From: Anaerolineales bacterium
GTDB lineage: Bacteria; Chloroflexota; Anaerolineae; 4572-78; NAK82
Assembly (NCBI GenBank): GCA_024643945.1
Contig: JAHELX010000377.1
Span: forward strand, 1 to 6,183
Length of the DNA stretch: 6,183 bases
Reading direction: 5' to 3'
Shown one piece after another: positions 1-5,983 of this stretch. Numbering within the stretch: position 1 is the first letter of the stretch; every line of letters starts with the position of its first letter. The translations under genes were made by a program, and so were the position numbers. The notes beneath the pieces are model-generated. The model was not told the origin of the DNA and did not search any database. It worked only from the letters and a program-made list of their open reading frames with translations.

Positions 1-1698
1 TGGCAAACCTGGGGTGAGATCGTCGCCACGTCCGGCATGGTCTACGGCGGCCCCAACACCATGTTGACCACCAGCTTCGGCAACGTCGGCAACCCCCTCT
101 TCACCACACCTCCCGGCTGCTATATGGTCCACCAGGCCGACTTCATCACCAGCTTCTTCGAACAGAACAACCCGGGCGTCCAGCCAGTCACCGACTTCGA
201 CTTCTTCGGCTTCCCCAACTTTAAGGCGGGCCAGCCGGTGAGCACCGAAATGGCCGGCGACATGTTCGGCATGTTCAATGACACCCCCCAAGCCGAGGCG
301 CTGATCCGATATCTGACCACGCCTGAAGCCCAGGACATCTGGGCCAAAATCGGCGGCTATATCTCGCCCAACCAGGCCGTCCCATTCAGCGACTACCCGG
401 ATGAGCTGACCCGCAAGGCAGCCCAACGCCTCACCAGCGCCCAGATCGCCGTCTTCGACGCCTCAGACCAGATGCCCACGGCCATGAACACCGCCTTCTG
501 GAAAGCCATCCTCGACTACGTCCAGTCCCCCGACACCCTGGACAGCATCTTGCAGAACCTGGACACCGTCCAGACAGACGCCTACAAGGGGGTACCTACC
601 CCAACGGAAGCGCCTACGGCTATGCCGACGGAGGCGGCTACGGCCATGCCAACGGAGGCACCTACTGCGGCGCCGGCTGCCCAGGCTGCGGCGGGCGGCA
701 AGGTGGCGCTGTTACTGCCCGAGACGAAGACGACGCGCTATGAGGCGCATGACCGGCCCGACTTTGAAAGCAAGCTCATGGGACTTTGCCCCAACTGCAA
801 CATCATCTACAGCAACGCCAACCAGGATGCGAATGCCCAGCTTTCGCAAGCCGAGGCGGCTCTGACCAATGGTGCCCAGGTGATGGTCCTGGACCCGGTC
901 GACTCGGCGGCGGCGGCAGTGATGGCGGACAAGTCCAAGGCCCAGGGGGTGCCGGTCATCGCCTACGACCGGCTCATCCTCAATTCTGACGGCGTCAACT
1001 ACTACATCTCATTTGACAACGTCAAGGTGGGAGAGCTTCAGGCCCAGGCTCTGGTCAATCGCCTGAATGAGCTGGGCATCCAGAATCCGGTGATCGTCAT
1101 GATCAACGGCGCTCCCACCGACAACAACGCCAAGCTGTTCAAGCAGGGGGCGCACAGCGTCTTCGATCCGCTGGTGCAGGCCGGGAAACTGACCATCGCC
1201 AAGGAGTACGATACCCCGGACTGGAGCCCCAACCAGGCGCAGAACGAGATGCAGCAGGCACTAACCGCCTTGGGCAACAAGGTGGATGGCGTCTACTGCG
1301 CTAACGATGGCACCGCCAGTGGCGCCATTGCAGCCATGACCGCGGCCGGCATCAAGCCTCTGCCGCCGATCACCGGCCAGGACGCCGAGCTGGCTGCCAT
1401 CCAGCGTATCCTCACCGGCGATCAGTATATGACGGTCTACAAGGCCATCAAGCCTGAGGCGGATGCGGCAGCGCAGTTGGCATATGATCTTCTTACCAAT
1501 ACGCCGGTGCCGGCTGAAATGACGCAGGGCAAGACAACAAACAACGGCAAGATCGACGTGGCGTCGGTGTTGCTGACCCCGATTGTCGTCACCAAGGACA
1601 ATATCAAGGACACCGTGGTGAAGGACGGCTTCTGGACGGTTCAGCAGATCTGCACAGCAGAGTACGCCGATGCCTGCAAGGCGGCAGGACTGGAGTGA
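1..1698 (+). CDS. Fused double sugar-binding protein: AglE-like family-1 SBP C-terminal part + XylF-like SBP (5' partial)
   Basis: The frame is open from base 1 to the TGA at 1696-1698 and has no start at the left edge, so the N-terminus, including any signal peptide, is missing. With the codon at 1-3 as residue 1, 565 residues are visible. Residues 1-197 resemble the C-terminal part of a family-1 extracellular solute-binding protein of the alpha-glucoside (AglE) type: FNDTPQAEALIRYLTTPEAQ, then IGGYISPNQ and a closing helix ending near DAYKG. Residues about 198-233 are a Pro/Thr/Glu/Ala linker. Residues 234-565 match XylF-type D-xylose binding proteins along their length: VIAYDRLI, YYISFDNVKVGELQ, DNNAKLF, ITGQDAELAAIQRI, TVYK, LLTP and NIKDTVVKDGFW. 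Both domains should act outside the membrane and deliver sugars to an ABC permease. The XylF half has no signal peptide of its own. The downstream permeases suit the AglE half. Domain calls are firm; whether the fusion is natural is not known. Confidence 0.9.
   Translation, partial: WQTWGEIVATSGMVYGGPNTMLTTSFGNVGNPLFTTPPGCYMVHQADFITSFFEQNNPGVQPVTDFDFFGFPNFKAGQPVSTEMAGDMFGMFNDTPQAEALIRYLTTPEAQDIWAKIGGYISPNQAVPFSDYPDELTRKAAQRLTSAQIAVFDASDQMPTAMNTAFWKAILDYVQSPDTLDSILQNLDTVQTDAYKGVPTPTEAPTAMPTEAATAMPTEAPTAAPAAQAAAGGKVALLLPETKTTRYEAHDRPDFESKLMGLCPNCNIIYSNANQDANAQLSQAEAALTNGAQVMVLDPVDSAAAAVMADKSKAQGVPVIAYDRLILNSDGVNYYISFDNVKVGELQAQALVNRLNELGIQNPVIVMINGAPTDNNAKLFKQGAHSVFDPLVQAGKLTIAKEYDTPDWSPNQAQNEMQQALTALGNKVDGVYCANDGTASGAIAAMTAAGIKPLPPITGQDAELAAIQRILTGDQYMTVYKAIKPEADAAAQLAYDLLTNTPVPAEMTQGKTTNNGKIDVASVLLTPIVVTKDNIKDTVVKDGFWTVQQICTAEYADACKAAGLE
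601..672 (+). repeat. Three 24-base imperfect tandem repeats coding the PTEA(P/A)TA(M/A) linker
   Basis: Three in-frame 24-base units at 601-624, 625-648 and 649-672 encode PTEAPTAM, PTEAATAM and PTEAPTAA. Further Ala/Pro-rich residues carry the linker up to about base 699. In secreted binding proteins of this kind such a stretch usually follows the lipoprotein cysteine as a flexible spacer. Here it lies between two binding domains. Because the unit repeats and similar linkers occur in many binding-protein genes of one genome, it is a plausible site for homologous recombination or for assembly misjoining. Confidence 0.9.
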
Positions 1699-1731
1699 GA
1701 CTTGAAGCCTTGAGTTCTTAGAGATGGTACC

Positions 1732-1767
1732 GGGAGTAACCAGGTAGCGATAAACCTGGTTACTCCC
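1732..1767 (+). other. Perfect 14-bp hairpin after the binding-protein gene
   Basis: GGGAGTAACCAGGT at 1732-1745 is exactly complementary to ACCTGGTTACTCCC at 1754-1767, with an 8-base loop. GGTA at 1726-1729 and TACC at 1771-1774 could add four pairs across a small internal loop. It begins 34 bases after the stop codon. No U-tract follows, so it is not a standard intrinsic terminator. An mRNA 3'-end stabiliser or partial terminator, which would give more binding protein than permease, fits the position but is inferred. Confidence 0.8.
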
Positions 1768-1814
1768 TCCTACCTTCCCGAAGGACGTCTATTCGCAGTA
1801 AAGCACCAGTCTAT

Positions 1815-1844
1815 GGGACGGTGATCGGTTGCGATCACCGTCCC
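1815..1844 (+). other. Perfect 13-bp hairpin just before the permease ribosome-binding site
   Basis: GGGACGGTGATCG at 1815-1827 is exactly complementary to CGATCACCGTCCC at 1832-1844 around the 4-base loop GTTG. It ends 6 bases before the AAAGGAG ribosome-binding region of the first permease gene. No T-run follows, so it is probably an RNA processing, stability or translation-control element, or a DNA-level operator. Its sequence is unrelated to that of the hairpin at 1732-1767, so the two are not copies of one repeat. Confidence 0.8.
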
Positions 1845-1853
1845 CATGCCAAA

Positions 1854-1857
1854 GGAG
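1854..1857 (+). promoter_or_regulatory. Ribosome-binding site that fixes the first permease start
   Basis: GGAG within AAAGGAGAG lies 7 bases before the ATG at 1865. It supports that start over the in-frame TTG at 1829. The TTG sits inside the loop of the 1815-1844 hairpin and would add 12 residues of no family character. Confidence 0.85.
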
Positions 1858-1864
1858 AGAAGCA

Positions 1865-2839
1865 ATGCTCGGAAGCCGATTGTTACTGGCTATAGTGGTT
1901 GTGGTAGGTGTCCCCGCTGCCATGGTGGGTTATGTGGCCCTGGTGGAAGCGGCGGTGGGCCGGCTGCATTACAGGACGAGGGAACGGGTACGTCCCTGGC
2001 TGTGGGTCGGGCCGGCGCTCGTCTTGCTAACGTTCTACCTGGTGTATCCGACGATCAATACCATCTATCTCAGTTTTCTTAACGCCAATTCGACCCAATC
2101 GGTAGGACTGGCCAATTACGCCTACGTTTTCACCAGCCAGTCAACGCTGGACTCATTGAGGAACAATGTGTTGTGGCTAGTTTTCCTGACCGCGTTAGCC
2201 GTGGGTTTCGGCCTGCTATTTGCGGTCCTCTTCGACCGGGTACGCTATGAGTCAACCGCCAAATCGTTGATCTTCATACCAATGGCGATCTCGTTTGTGG
2301 CGGCCAGCGTCATCTGGAAGCTCCAATACGACTATCAACCACCTGCCCAACCCCAGACCGGTACCCTGAATGCCATTGTCGTCGCCTTAGGGGGGCAGCC
2401 GGTACCCTGGCTGGTGGATCGCACCACCAACAACCCGGCCCTGATTTGGGTGGGTATCTGGGTGTGGACCGGCTTCTGCCTGGTGATCCTCTCCGCCGGG
2501 CTAAAGGGTATTCCCACCGAAATCATCGAAGCCGCGCGGGTGGACGGCGCTAACGAATGGCAGGTTCTGCGCCACGTCACCATTCCCATGATGGGTTCGA
2601 CCATTGCGGTCGTGGCGACTACTATGGTAATCTATGCCCTGAAAGCCTTTGATATCGTCTACGTGCTGACCAACGGGAATTTTAATACTGACGTGGTTGC
2701 CAACCGCATGTACAAGGAGATGTTCAATTACAATAATTTCGGGCGTGCCAGTGCCATCGCGGTGGTGCTGCTGGCCGCCATTGTTCCGGTCATGTTGTTT
2801 AACATCCGCCGCTTTCGTGTACAGGAGGAGATACGATGA
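1865..2839 (+). CDS. Carbohydrate ABC transporter permease, MalF/AglF class
   Basis: A 324-residue inner-membrane subunit that forms half of the sugar channel of a binding-protein-dependent importer. About seven hydrophobic segments are visible, near residues 5-29, 45-69, 101-123, 133-151, 191-213, 253-275 and 295-314. The cytoplasmic EAA loop that docks the ATPase is clear: E222, A223, A224 and G228, followed by VTIPMM. VYVLTNG and the C-terminal FNIRRFR are also typical of this class. The extra N-terminal segment before the RPWLWVGPAL helix is, as I recall, usual for AglF-like proteins of Chloroflexota. The gene overlaps the next permease by ATGA, so the two are translationally coupled. The family suits the family-1 half of the upstream binding protein; xylose importers use a different permease family. 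The substrate cannot be told from sequence alone; an oligosaccharide or glucoside is likely. Confidence 0.93.
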   Translation: MLGSRLLLAIVVVVGVPAAMVGYVALVEAAVGRLHYRTRERVRPWLWVGPALVLLTFYLVYPTINTIYLSFLNANSTQSVGLANYAYVFTSQSTLDSLRNNVLWLVFLTALAVGFGLLFAVLFDRVRYESTAKSLIFIPMAISFVAASVIWKLQYDYQPPAQPQTGTLNAIVVALGGQPVPWLVDRTTNNPALIWVGIWVWTGFCLVILSAGLKGIPTEIIEAARVDGANEWQVLRHVTIPMMGSTIAVVATTMVIYALKAFDIVYVLTNGNFNTDVVANRMYKEMFNYNNFGRASAIAVVLLAAIVPVMLFNIRRFRVQEEIR

Positions 2840-3732
2840 GTTCGGTCAATACCAGTCGTCCAGGTCCAGAGACTGGCTCATTCTTAGCACGCATGGCGCG
2901 CTTCTTGCAGCGCACGCCGATACACATTGTCATTATCATTGTCTGTATAATTTGGATGCAGCCGGCGGTAGCGCTGCTGGCCAGCTCCTTCCGCCCGGCA
3001 TACCTGGTGGCCAAAACAGGCTGGTGGACCGCTTTCAGTACACCCTTCCAATTCACGCTTGACCTGTACGACCAGGCGATCACGAGCTCCGGCATGGGCC
3101 AGAGCTTCATCAACAGCCTTTTCATCACCATACCGGCCACGGTGATTCCCATCATGGTTGCGGCTTTCGCGGCCTACGCCTTCGCCTGGATGGAGTTTCC
3201 CGGCCGTGACCTGCTCTTCGTCACGGTAGTGGGCCTGTTGGTGATACCGTTACAGTCGACACTGATCCCGGTTTTAAGGCTGTACAACCGACTAGGACTC
3301 ACAGGCACTTTCCCTGGCATCTGGCTGGCGCACACCGGGTACGGGCTTCCGTTCGCTATCTATCTATTGCGCAACTTTTTCGGCACGCTGCCGCACGAGA
3401 TGCTCGAATCGGCTTACCTGGACGGCGCTTCGGGCTTCACCGCCTTTTTCCGATTGGTGCTGCCCCTCTCGGTGCCGGCGCTGGCCTCGTTGGCTATCTT
3501 CCAATTTATGTGGGTCTGGAACGACCTGCTGGTGGCTCTGATCTACCTGGGCGGCTACCCCAGCGTGGCGCCCATGACCGTCACCATCAGCAACCTGGTC
3601 AATTCGTTAGGAGGTGGCTGGCAGTTGCTGACGGCCGCCGCCTTCGTCTCTATGGCGCTGCCGCTGCTGATCTTCTTCAGCCTGCAGCAATATTTCGTGC
3701 GAGGGATCCTGGCGGGGTCAGTTAAGGGATAA
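2836..3732 (+). CDS. Carbohydrate ABC transporter permease, MalG/AglG class
   Basis: A 298-residue partner permease, of usual length for the family. Its ATG overlaps the stop of the preceding gene (ATGA, 2836-2839), and AGGAGGAG at 2823-2830 gives a strong ribosome-binding site 5 bases upstream. Six hydrophobic segments are visible, near residues 28-50, 91-117, 125-147, 159-180, 208-230 and 262-283. The ATPase-docking loop is present as a variant EAA motif: E191, S192, A193 and G197, then LVLPLSVPAL. The C-terminus QQYFVRGILAGSVKG is the classic end of MalG-type permeases. With the preceding protein it should form the heterodimeric channel. No ATPase gene follows; a shared MsmK-like ATPase encoded elsewhere, or a gene outside the window, must supply energy. 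Confidence 0.95.
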   Translation: MSSVNTSRPGPETGSFLARMARFLQRTPIHIVIIIVCIIWMQPAVALLASSFRPAYLVAKTGWWTAFSTPFQFTLDLYDQAITSSGMGQSFINSLFITIPATVIPIMVAAFAAYAFAWMEFPGRDLLFVTVVGLLVIPLQSTLIPVLRLYNRLGLTGTFPGIWLAHTGYGLPFAIYLLRNFFGTLPHEMLESAYLDGASGFTAFFRLVLPLSVPALASLAIFQFMWVWNDLLVALIYLGGYPSVAPMTVTISNLVNSLGGGWQLLTAAAFVSMALPLLIFFSLQQYFVRGILAGSVKG

Positions 3733-3784
3733 GAAGTGTTGAGTCTGAATATATCACAACTACCTGCAGCTCTTGCGAATATTC

Positions 3785-3841
3785 GTGGGGGTTGCTCCCG
3801 TCGAGTTAATTGGGCGGTGGTTCGACAGGGGCAACCCCCAC
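3785..3841 (+). other. Long imperfect stem-loop downstream of the permease genes
   Basis: GTGGGGGTTGC at 3785-3795 pairs exactly with GCAACCCCCAC at 3831-3841. The stem continues inward through a T-G wobble, two C-G pairs, one C/A mismatch, and then GTCGA at 3800-3804 with TCGAC at 3822-3826, giving about 19 pairs in all. It begins 52 bases after the permease stop. No run of T follows on either strand, so it is not a textbook intrinsic terminator. It may still protect or end the transporter mRNA. Confidence 0.7.
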
Positions 3842-3879
3842 TTATGAATTCTGATCAAGCATTTATCATTCGACTTTTT

Positions 3880-3896
3880 GGCGGTAGTTGACCGCC
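3880..3896. promoter_or_regulatory. Small inverted repeat over the -35 box (possible operator)
   Basis: GGCGGT at 3880-3885 and ACCGCC at 3891-3896 form a 6-base inverted repeat with a 5-base centre. It covers the TTGACC -35 element at 3888-3893, where a bound repressor would block RNA polymerase. The arms are short, so chance is possible in GC-rich DNA. Confidence 0.35.
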
Positions 3897-3916
3897 GACG
3901 GGCTTTTGTGTACAAT
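3888..3916 (+). promoter_or_regulatory. Sigma70-type promoter for the dedA-glycosyltransferase operon
   Basis: TTGACC at 3888-3893 and TACAAT at 3911-3916 are separated by exactly 17 bases. Each box differs from consensus (TTGACA, TATAAT) at one position. Transcription would start near the G at 3923. It is the best-formed promoter I can see in the window, and it stands directly before the second gene block. Confidence 0.65.
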
Positions 3917-4046
3917 CGGGCTGCCCCCCCGATAGCACTTGTCATCTCAGCCCAAGACTGAGATGGCAAGACCGCTTACGGTCCGGACGTTGGCCGAGAG
4001 AGATACTAATACAAAAGTCGAGTTATCACAATCGTCACACCGTCAT

Positions 4047-4706
4047 ATGGAATCGCTGCTGCAACTGATTCATGATTTTTGGAAAAATCTGCAAAGCGGC
4101 CAGTTGCCGAATCCGGGATACTGGGACTACGTGCTATTGGCACTGTTCGTAGCCATAGAAGGGCCTATCGCCACTTTGCTGGGAGCAGCCGCAGCCTCGG
4201 CCGGGCTCTTGCGCCTGGACCTGGTCTTTGTGGCGGCCAGCACCGGCAACCTTACCTCCGACACGCTCTGGTACTACTTGGGATATGCGGGTAAGACCGA
4301 ATGGCTGTTACATTATGGCCGCTGGTTCGGTGTACGCCGCCACCACCTGGATCGTTTAAAGCAAAGCATGCATAACCACGCCCCCAAGATCCTGTTGGTG
4401 GCCAAGCTGACCGCCGGTTTTGTGATCCCCGCCCTGATCGCAGCCGGGCTCGCCCGGATACCCTGGCGGCGCTGGTTTCCGCCCATCCTGGCCGGAGAGC
4501 TGGTCTGGACCGGATCGCTGGTGCTGATTGGCTATTATGCCACGGAAGCCATCAAACAGGTGGAACACGACGTGCGCTATCTGGTGCCGGTCGCTTCCGG
4601 CTTCTTCGTGCTGGCGCTGATCCTGTGGCTGGTGCGGCCTGTCATACGGCACATCGTAGGGCTCAATAATTCTAACGGAAATAACGACGACATTCGGGAG
4701 GGATAA
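4047..4706 (+). CDS. DedA/VTT-family membrane protein
   Basis: With the ATG at 4047 the protein has 219 residues, the usual length for DedA. MESLLQLIHDFW resembles the amphipathic N-terminus of the family. Hydrophobic segments lie near residues 26-54, 58-80, 113-135, 148-165 and 188-208. Family signs are IEGP around E38, the GNLTSDTLWYYLGYAG stretch, and the re-entrant region after HNHAPKILLVAK, which leads to AAGLARIPWRRW. Known DedA proteins help move lipid carriers or phospholipids across the membrane. The two arginines of the classic GRF-x-PG-x-R motif are absent here: K120 replaces the first and a hydrophobic residue the second. This recalls a DedA subgroup with EGP and K-x-T. The start is uncertain: an ATG at 3963 (247 residues) or a TTG at 3939 is possible, and none has a good ribosome-binding site. 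It is the first gene of a three-gene operon. Confidence 0.85.
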   Translation: MESLLQLIHDFWKNLQSGQLPNPGYWDYVLLALFVAIEGPIATLLGAAAASAGLLRLDLVFVAASTGNLTSDTLWYYLGYAGKTEWLLHYGRWFGVRRHHLDRLKQSMHNHAPKILLVAKLTAGFVIPALIAAGLARIPWRRWFPPILAGELVWTGSLVLIGYYATEAIKQVEHDVRYLVPVASGFFVLALILWLVRPVIRHIVGLNNSNGNNDDIREG

Positions 4707-4711
4707 ATCCG

Positions 4712-5968
4712 ATGCACGTTATCATCGCAGGACAAACTTATTACCCTGCCTTTAATGGGCAGTCCATCTTCACCACCAACCTGGCGGAAGGACTGGCTCA
4801 ACGCAACCATAAAGTCCTCGTGCTCACGCCCTCCGGTTCGAGTCCCGCCTATTACACGGAGCGCCATGGTGTCCAGATCTATGGCATCAAGTCCGTTCAG
4901 TTTCGCTTCTTGCACCCGGATGCCTATTACACACCCTTCGCCGGGAAGCCCATCCGGCATATTTTTGACACCTTCCAGCCGGATATTGTCCACGTCAACG
5001 ATCATTACCCTCTAAGCCACTCCGTTCTGAAGGCAGCCCGGCAACACGGCCTGAAGGTGGTGGGAACCAACCACTTTATGCCCGAAAACCTGGCTCCCTA
5101 CGTTCCCTGGCTGGTCAAGGTCAGACCCCTCCTCTACTGGGTACTGTGGCGCTGGATGCTGGATCTGTTCAATCGATTGGATGTCGCCACCGCCCCTTCC
5201 AAAACTGCGGCGACCATCCTTCGCCGGCAGGGGTTGCGGGGGCCTATCTATGCGGTCTCGTGCGGCGTGAACCTCAATTATTACCGGCCTGATTCCAATT
5301 TGGATCGGCGGGCGTGGCGCCTGCGCTATGGACTGGATCCGGAGCGGGTTCTATTTTTCTTCGTGGGGCGAGTGGATGCCGAGAAACGCCTGGACGTACT
5401 ATTGCGCGCCCTGCAGCATATGGATCGAGATGACATCCAACTGGCCGTGGCGGGTAAGGGTTCAGCCCGGAACGACCTTGAGGCACTGGCTCAGGAATTA
5501 AACCTGGGTCAGCGAGTGCACTTCACCGGCTTCGTTCCCGAGGCAGACTTGCCGGCCTTGTTGAACAGCGCGGACGTTTTCGCTATGCCTAGCGAAGCGG
5601 AACTGCTGAGTATTGCAACACTGGAGTCCATGGCCTGTGGCAAGCCGGTGCTGGCAGCGCGGGCCGGAGCCTTACCTGAATTGGTCGCCGAGGGCGTCAA
5701 TGGCTACCTGTTCCAGGCGGGTGACGTGGCAGAAGCAGCTCATTACATGACCTTGCTGGCGGATCACCCTGAGACCTGGCAAAGCATGGGCGCGGCCAGC
5801 CTTCAGAAAGTCCAGTTGCACAGCCTGGACAATACGATACAGCGCTATGAAATGATCTATGAGGCACTGGCGTCTGAGTCGGCGCTTCCCAATCTCCAAG
5901 ACAAACTGAGCTTGGGCCGATTGTTCAAAAAGCTTACTCAGCAGTCCGTCGACCATTTTTTCCAGTAA
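4712..5968 (+). CDS. GT4-family glycosyltransferase, similar to diacylglycerol glucosyltransferases
   Basis: A complete 418-residue retaining GT-B glycosyltransferase. The N-terminal acceptor domain begins MHVIIAGQTYYP with a glycine-bearing loop FNGQ (residues 14-17) and carries DIVHVNDH (91-98) and TNHF (119-122), the latter common in lipid-acceptor GT4 enzymes. The C-terminal sugar-nucleotide domain shows SCGVN (183-187), FVGRVDAEKRLD (217-228), and the donor-binding E-x7-E pair E297/E305 in EAELLSIATLESMACGKPV. No signal peptide is present; it probably acts on the inner face of the membrane. The best guess is transfer of a hexose to diacylglycerol or another lipid acceptor, but other GT4 roles are possible. 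GGGAGGG at 4696-4702 gives a good ribosome-binding site 9 bases before the ATG, only 5 bases after the dedA stop. A basic, helical tail (residues about 385-418) extends past the catalytic fold and could touch the membrane. Confidence 0.92.
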   Translation: MHVIIAGQTYYPAFNGQSIFTTNLAEGLAQRNHKVLVLTPSGSSPAYYTERHGVQIYGIKSVQFRFLHPDAYYTPFAGKPIRHIFDTFQPDIVHVNDHYPLSHSVLKAARQHGLKVVGTNHFMPENLAPYVPWLVKVRPLLYWVLWRWMLDLFNRLDVATAPSKTAATILRRQGLRGPIYAVSCGVNLNYYRPDSNLDRRAWRLRYGLDPERVLFFFVGRVDAEKRLDVLLRALQHMDRDDIQLAVAGKGSARNDLEALAQELNLGQRVHFTGFVPEADLPALLNSADVFAMPSEAELLSIATLESMACGKPVLAARAGALPELVAEGVNGYLFQAGDVAEAAHYMTLLADHPETWQSMGAASLQKVQLHSLDNTIQRYEMIYEALASESALPNLQDKLSLGRLFKKLTQQSVDHFFQ

Positions 5969-5983
5969 AAGGAGGATTCTGAA

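Larger units (their letters stand above)
3733..4046. other. Intergenic region between the transporter block and the dedA operon
   Basis: This 314-base gap contains no convincing gene. It holds the stem-loop at 3785-3841, a small inverted repeat at 3880-3896, a sigma70-like promoter at 3888-3916, and a leader of roughly 120 bases before the preferred dedA start. The frame is open back to a TTG at 3939 and contains an ATG at 3963, so its last part could be coding if dedA starts earlier. Confidence 0.7.

Noticed and set aside
622..1698. Independent internal start (ATG at 622 or 646) making a separate XylF protein
   Set aside because: No ribosome-binding site precedes these codons and no signal peptide would be encoded, so the product could not be exported as a binding protein.
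1829..1864. Upstream TTG start for the first permease, adding 12 residues
   Set aside because: The TTG lies in the loop of a strong hairpin and has no ribosome-binding site, whereas the ATG at 1865 has GGAG 7 bases upstream and a normal hydrophobic N-terminus.
2697..3155. Open frames in other phases spanning the two permease genes (both strands)
   Set aside because: The ATGA-overlapped permeases have full family motifs across this stretch; the alternative products are rich in Cys, Arg and Trp and have no domain signs.
3760..3969. Minus-strand 69-residue open frame in the intergenic gap
   Set aside because: It covers the stem-loop and the promoter, its product is basic and without recognisable motif, and no ribosome-binding site was seen.
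4356..5005. Minus-strand open frames opposite the dedA and glycosyltransferase genes
   Set aside because: They are shadows of two well-supported plus-strand genes. Their translations are low-complexity or lack family motifs, and they have no ribosome-binding sites or promoters.
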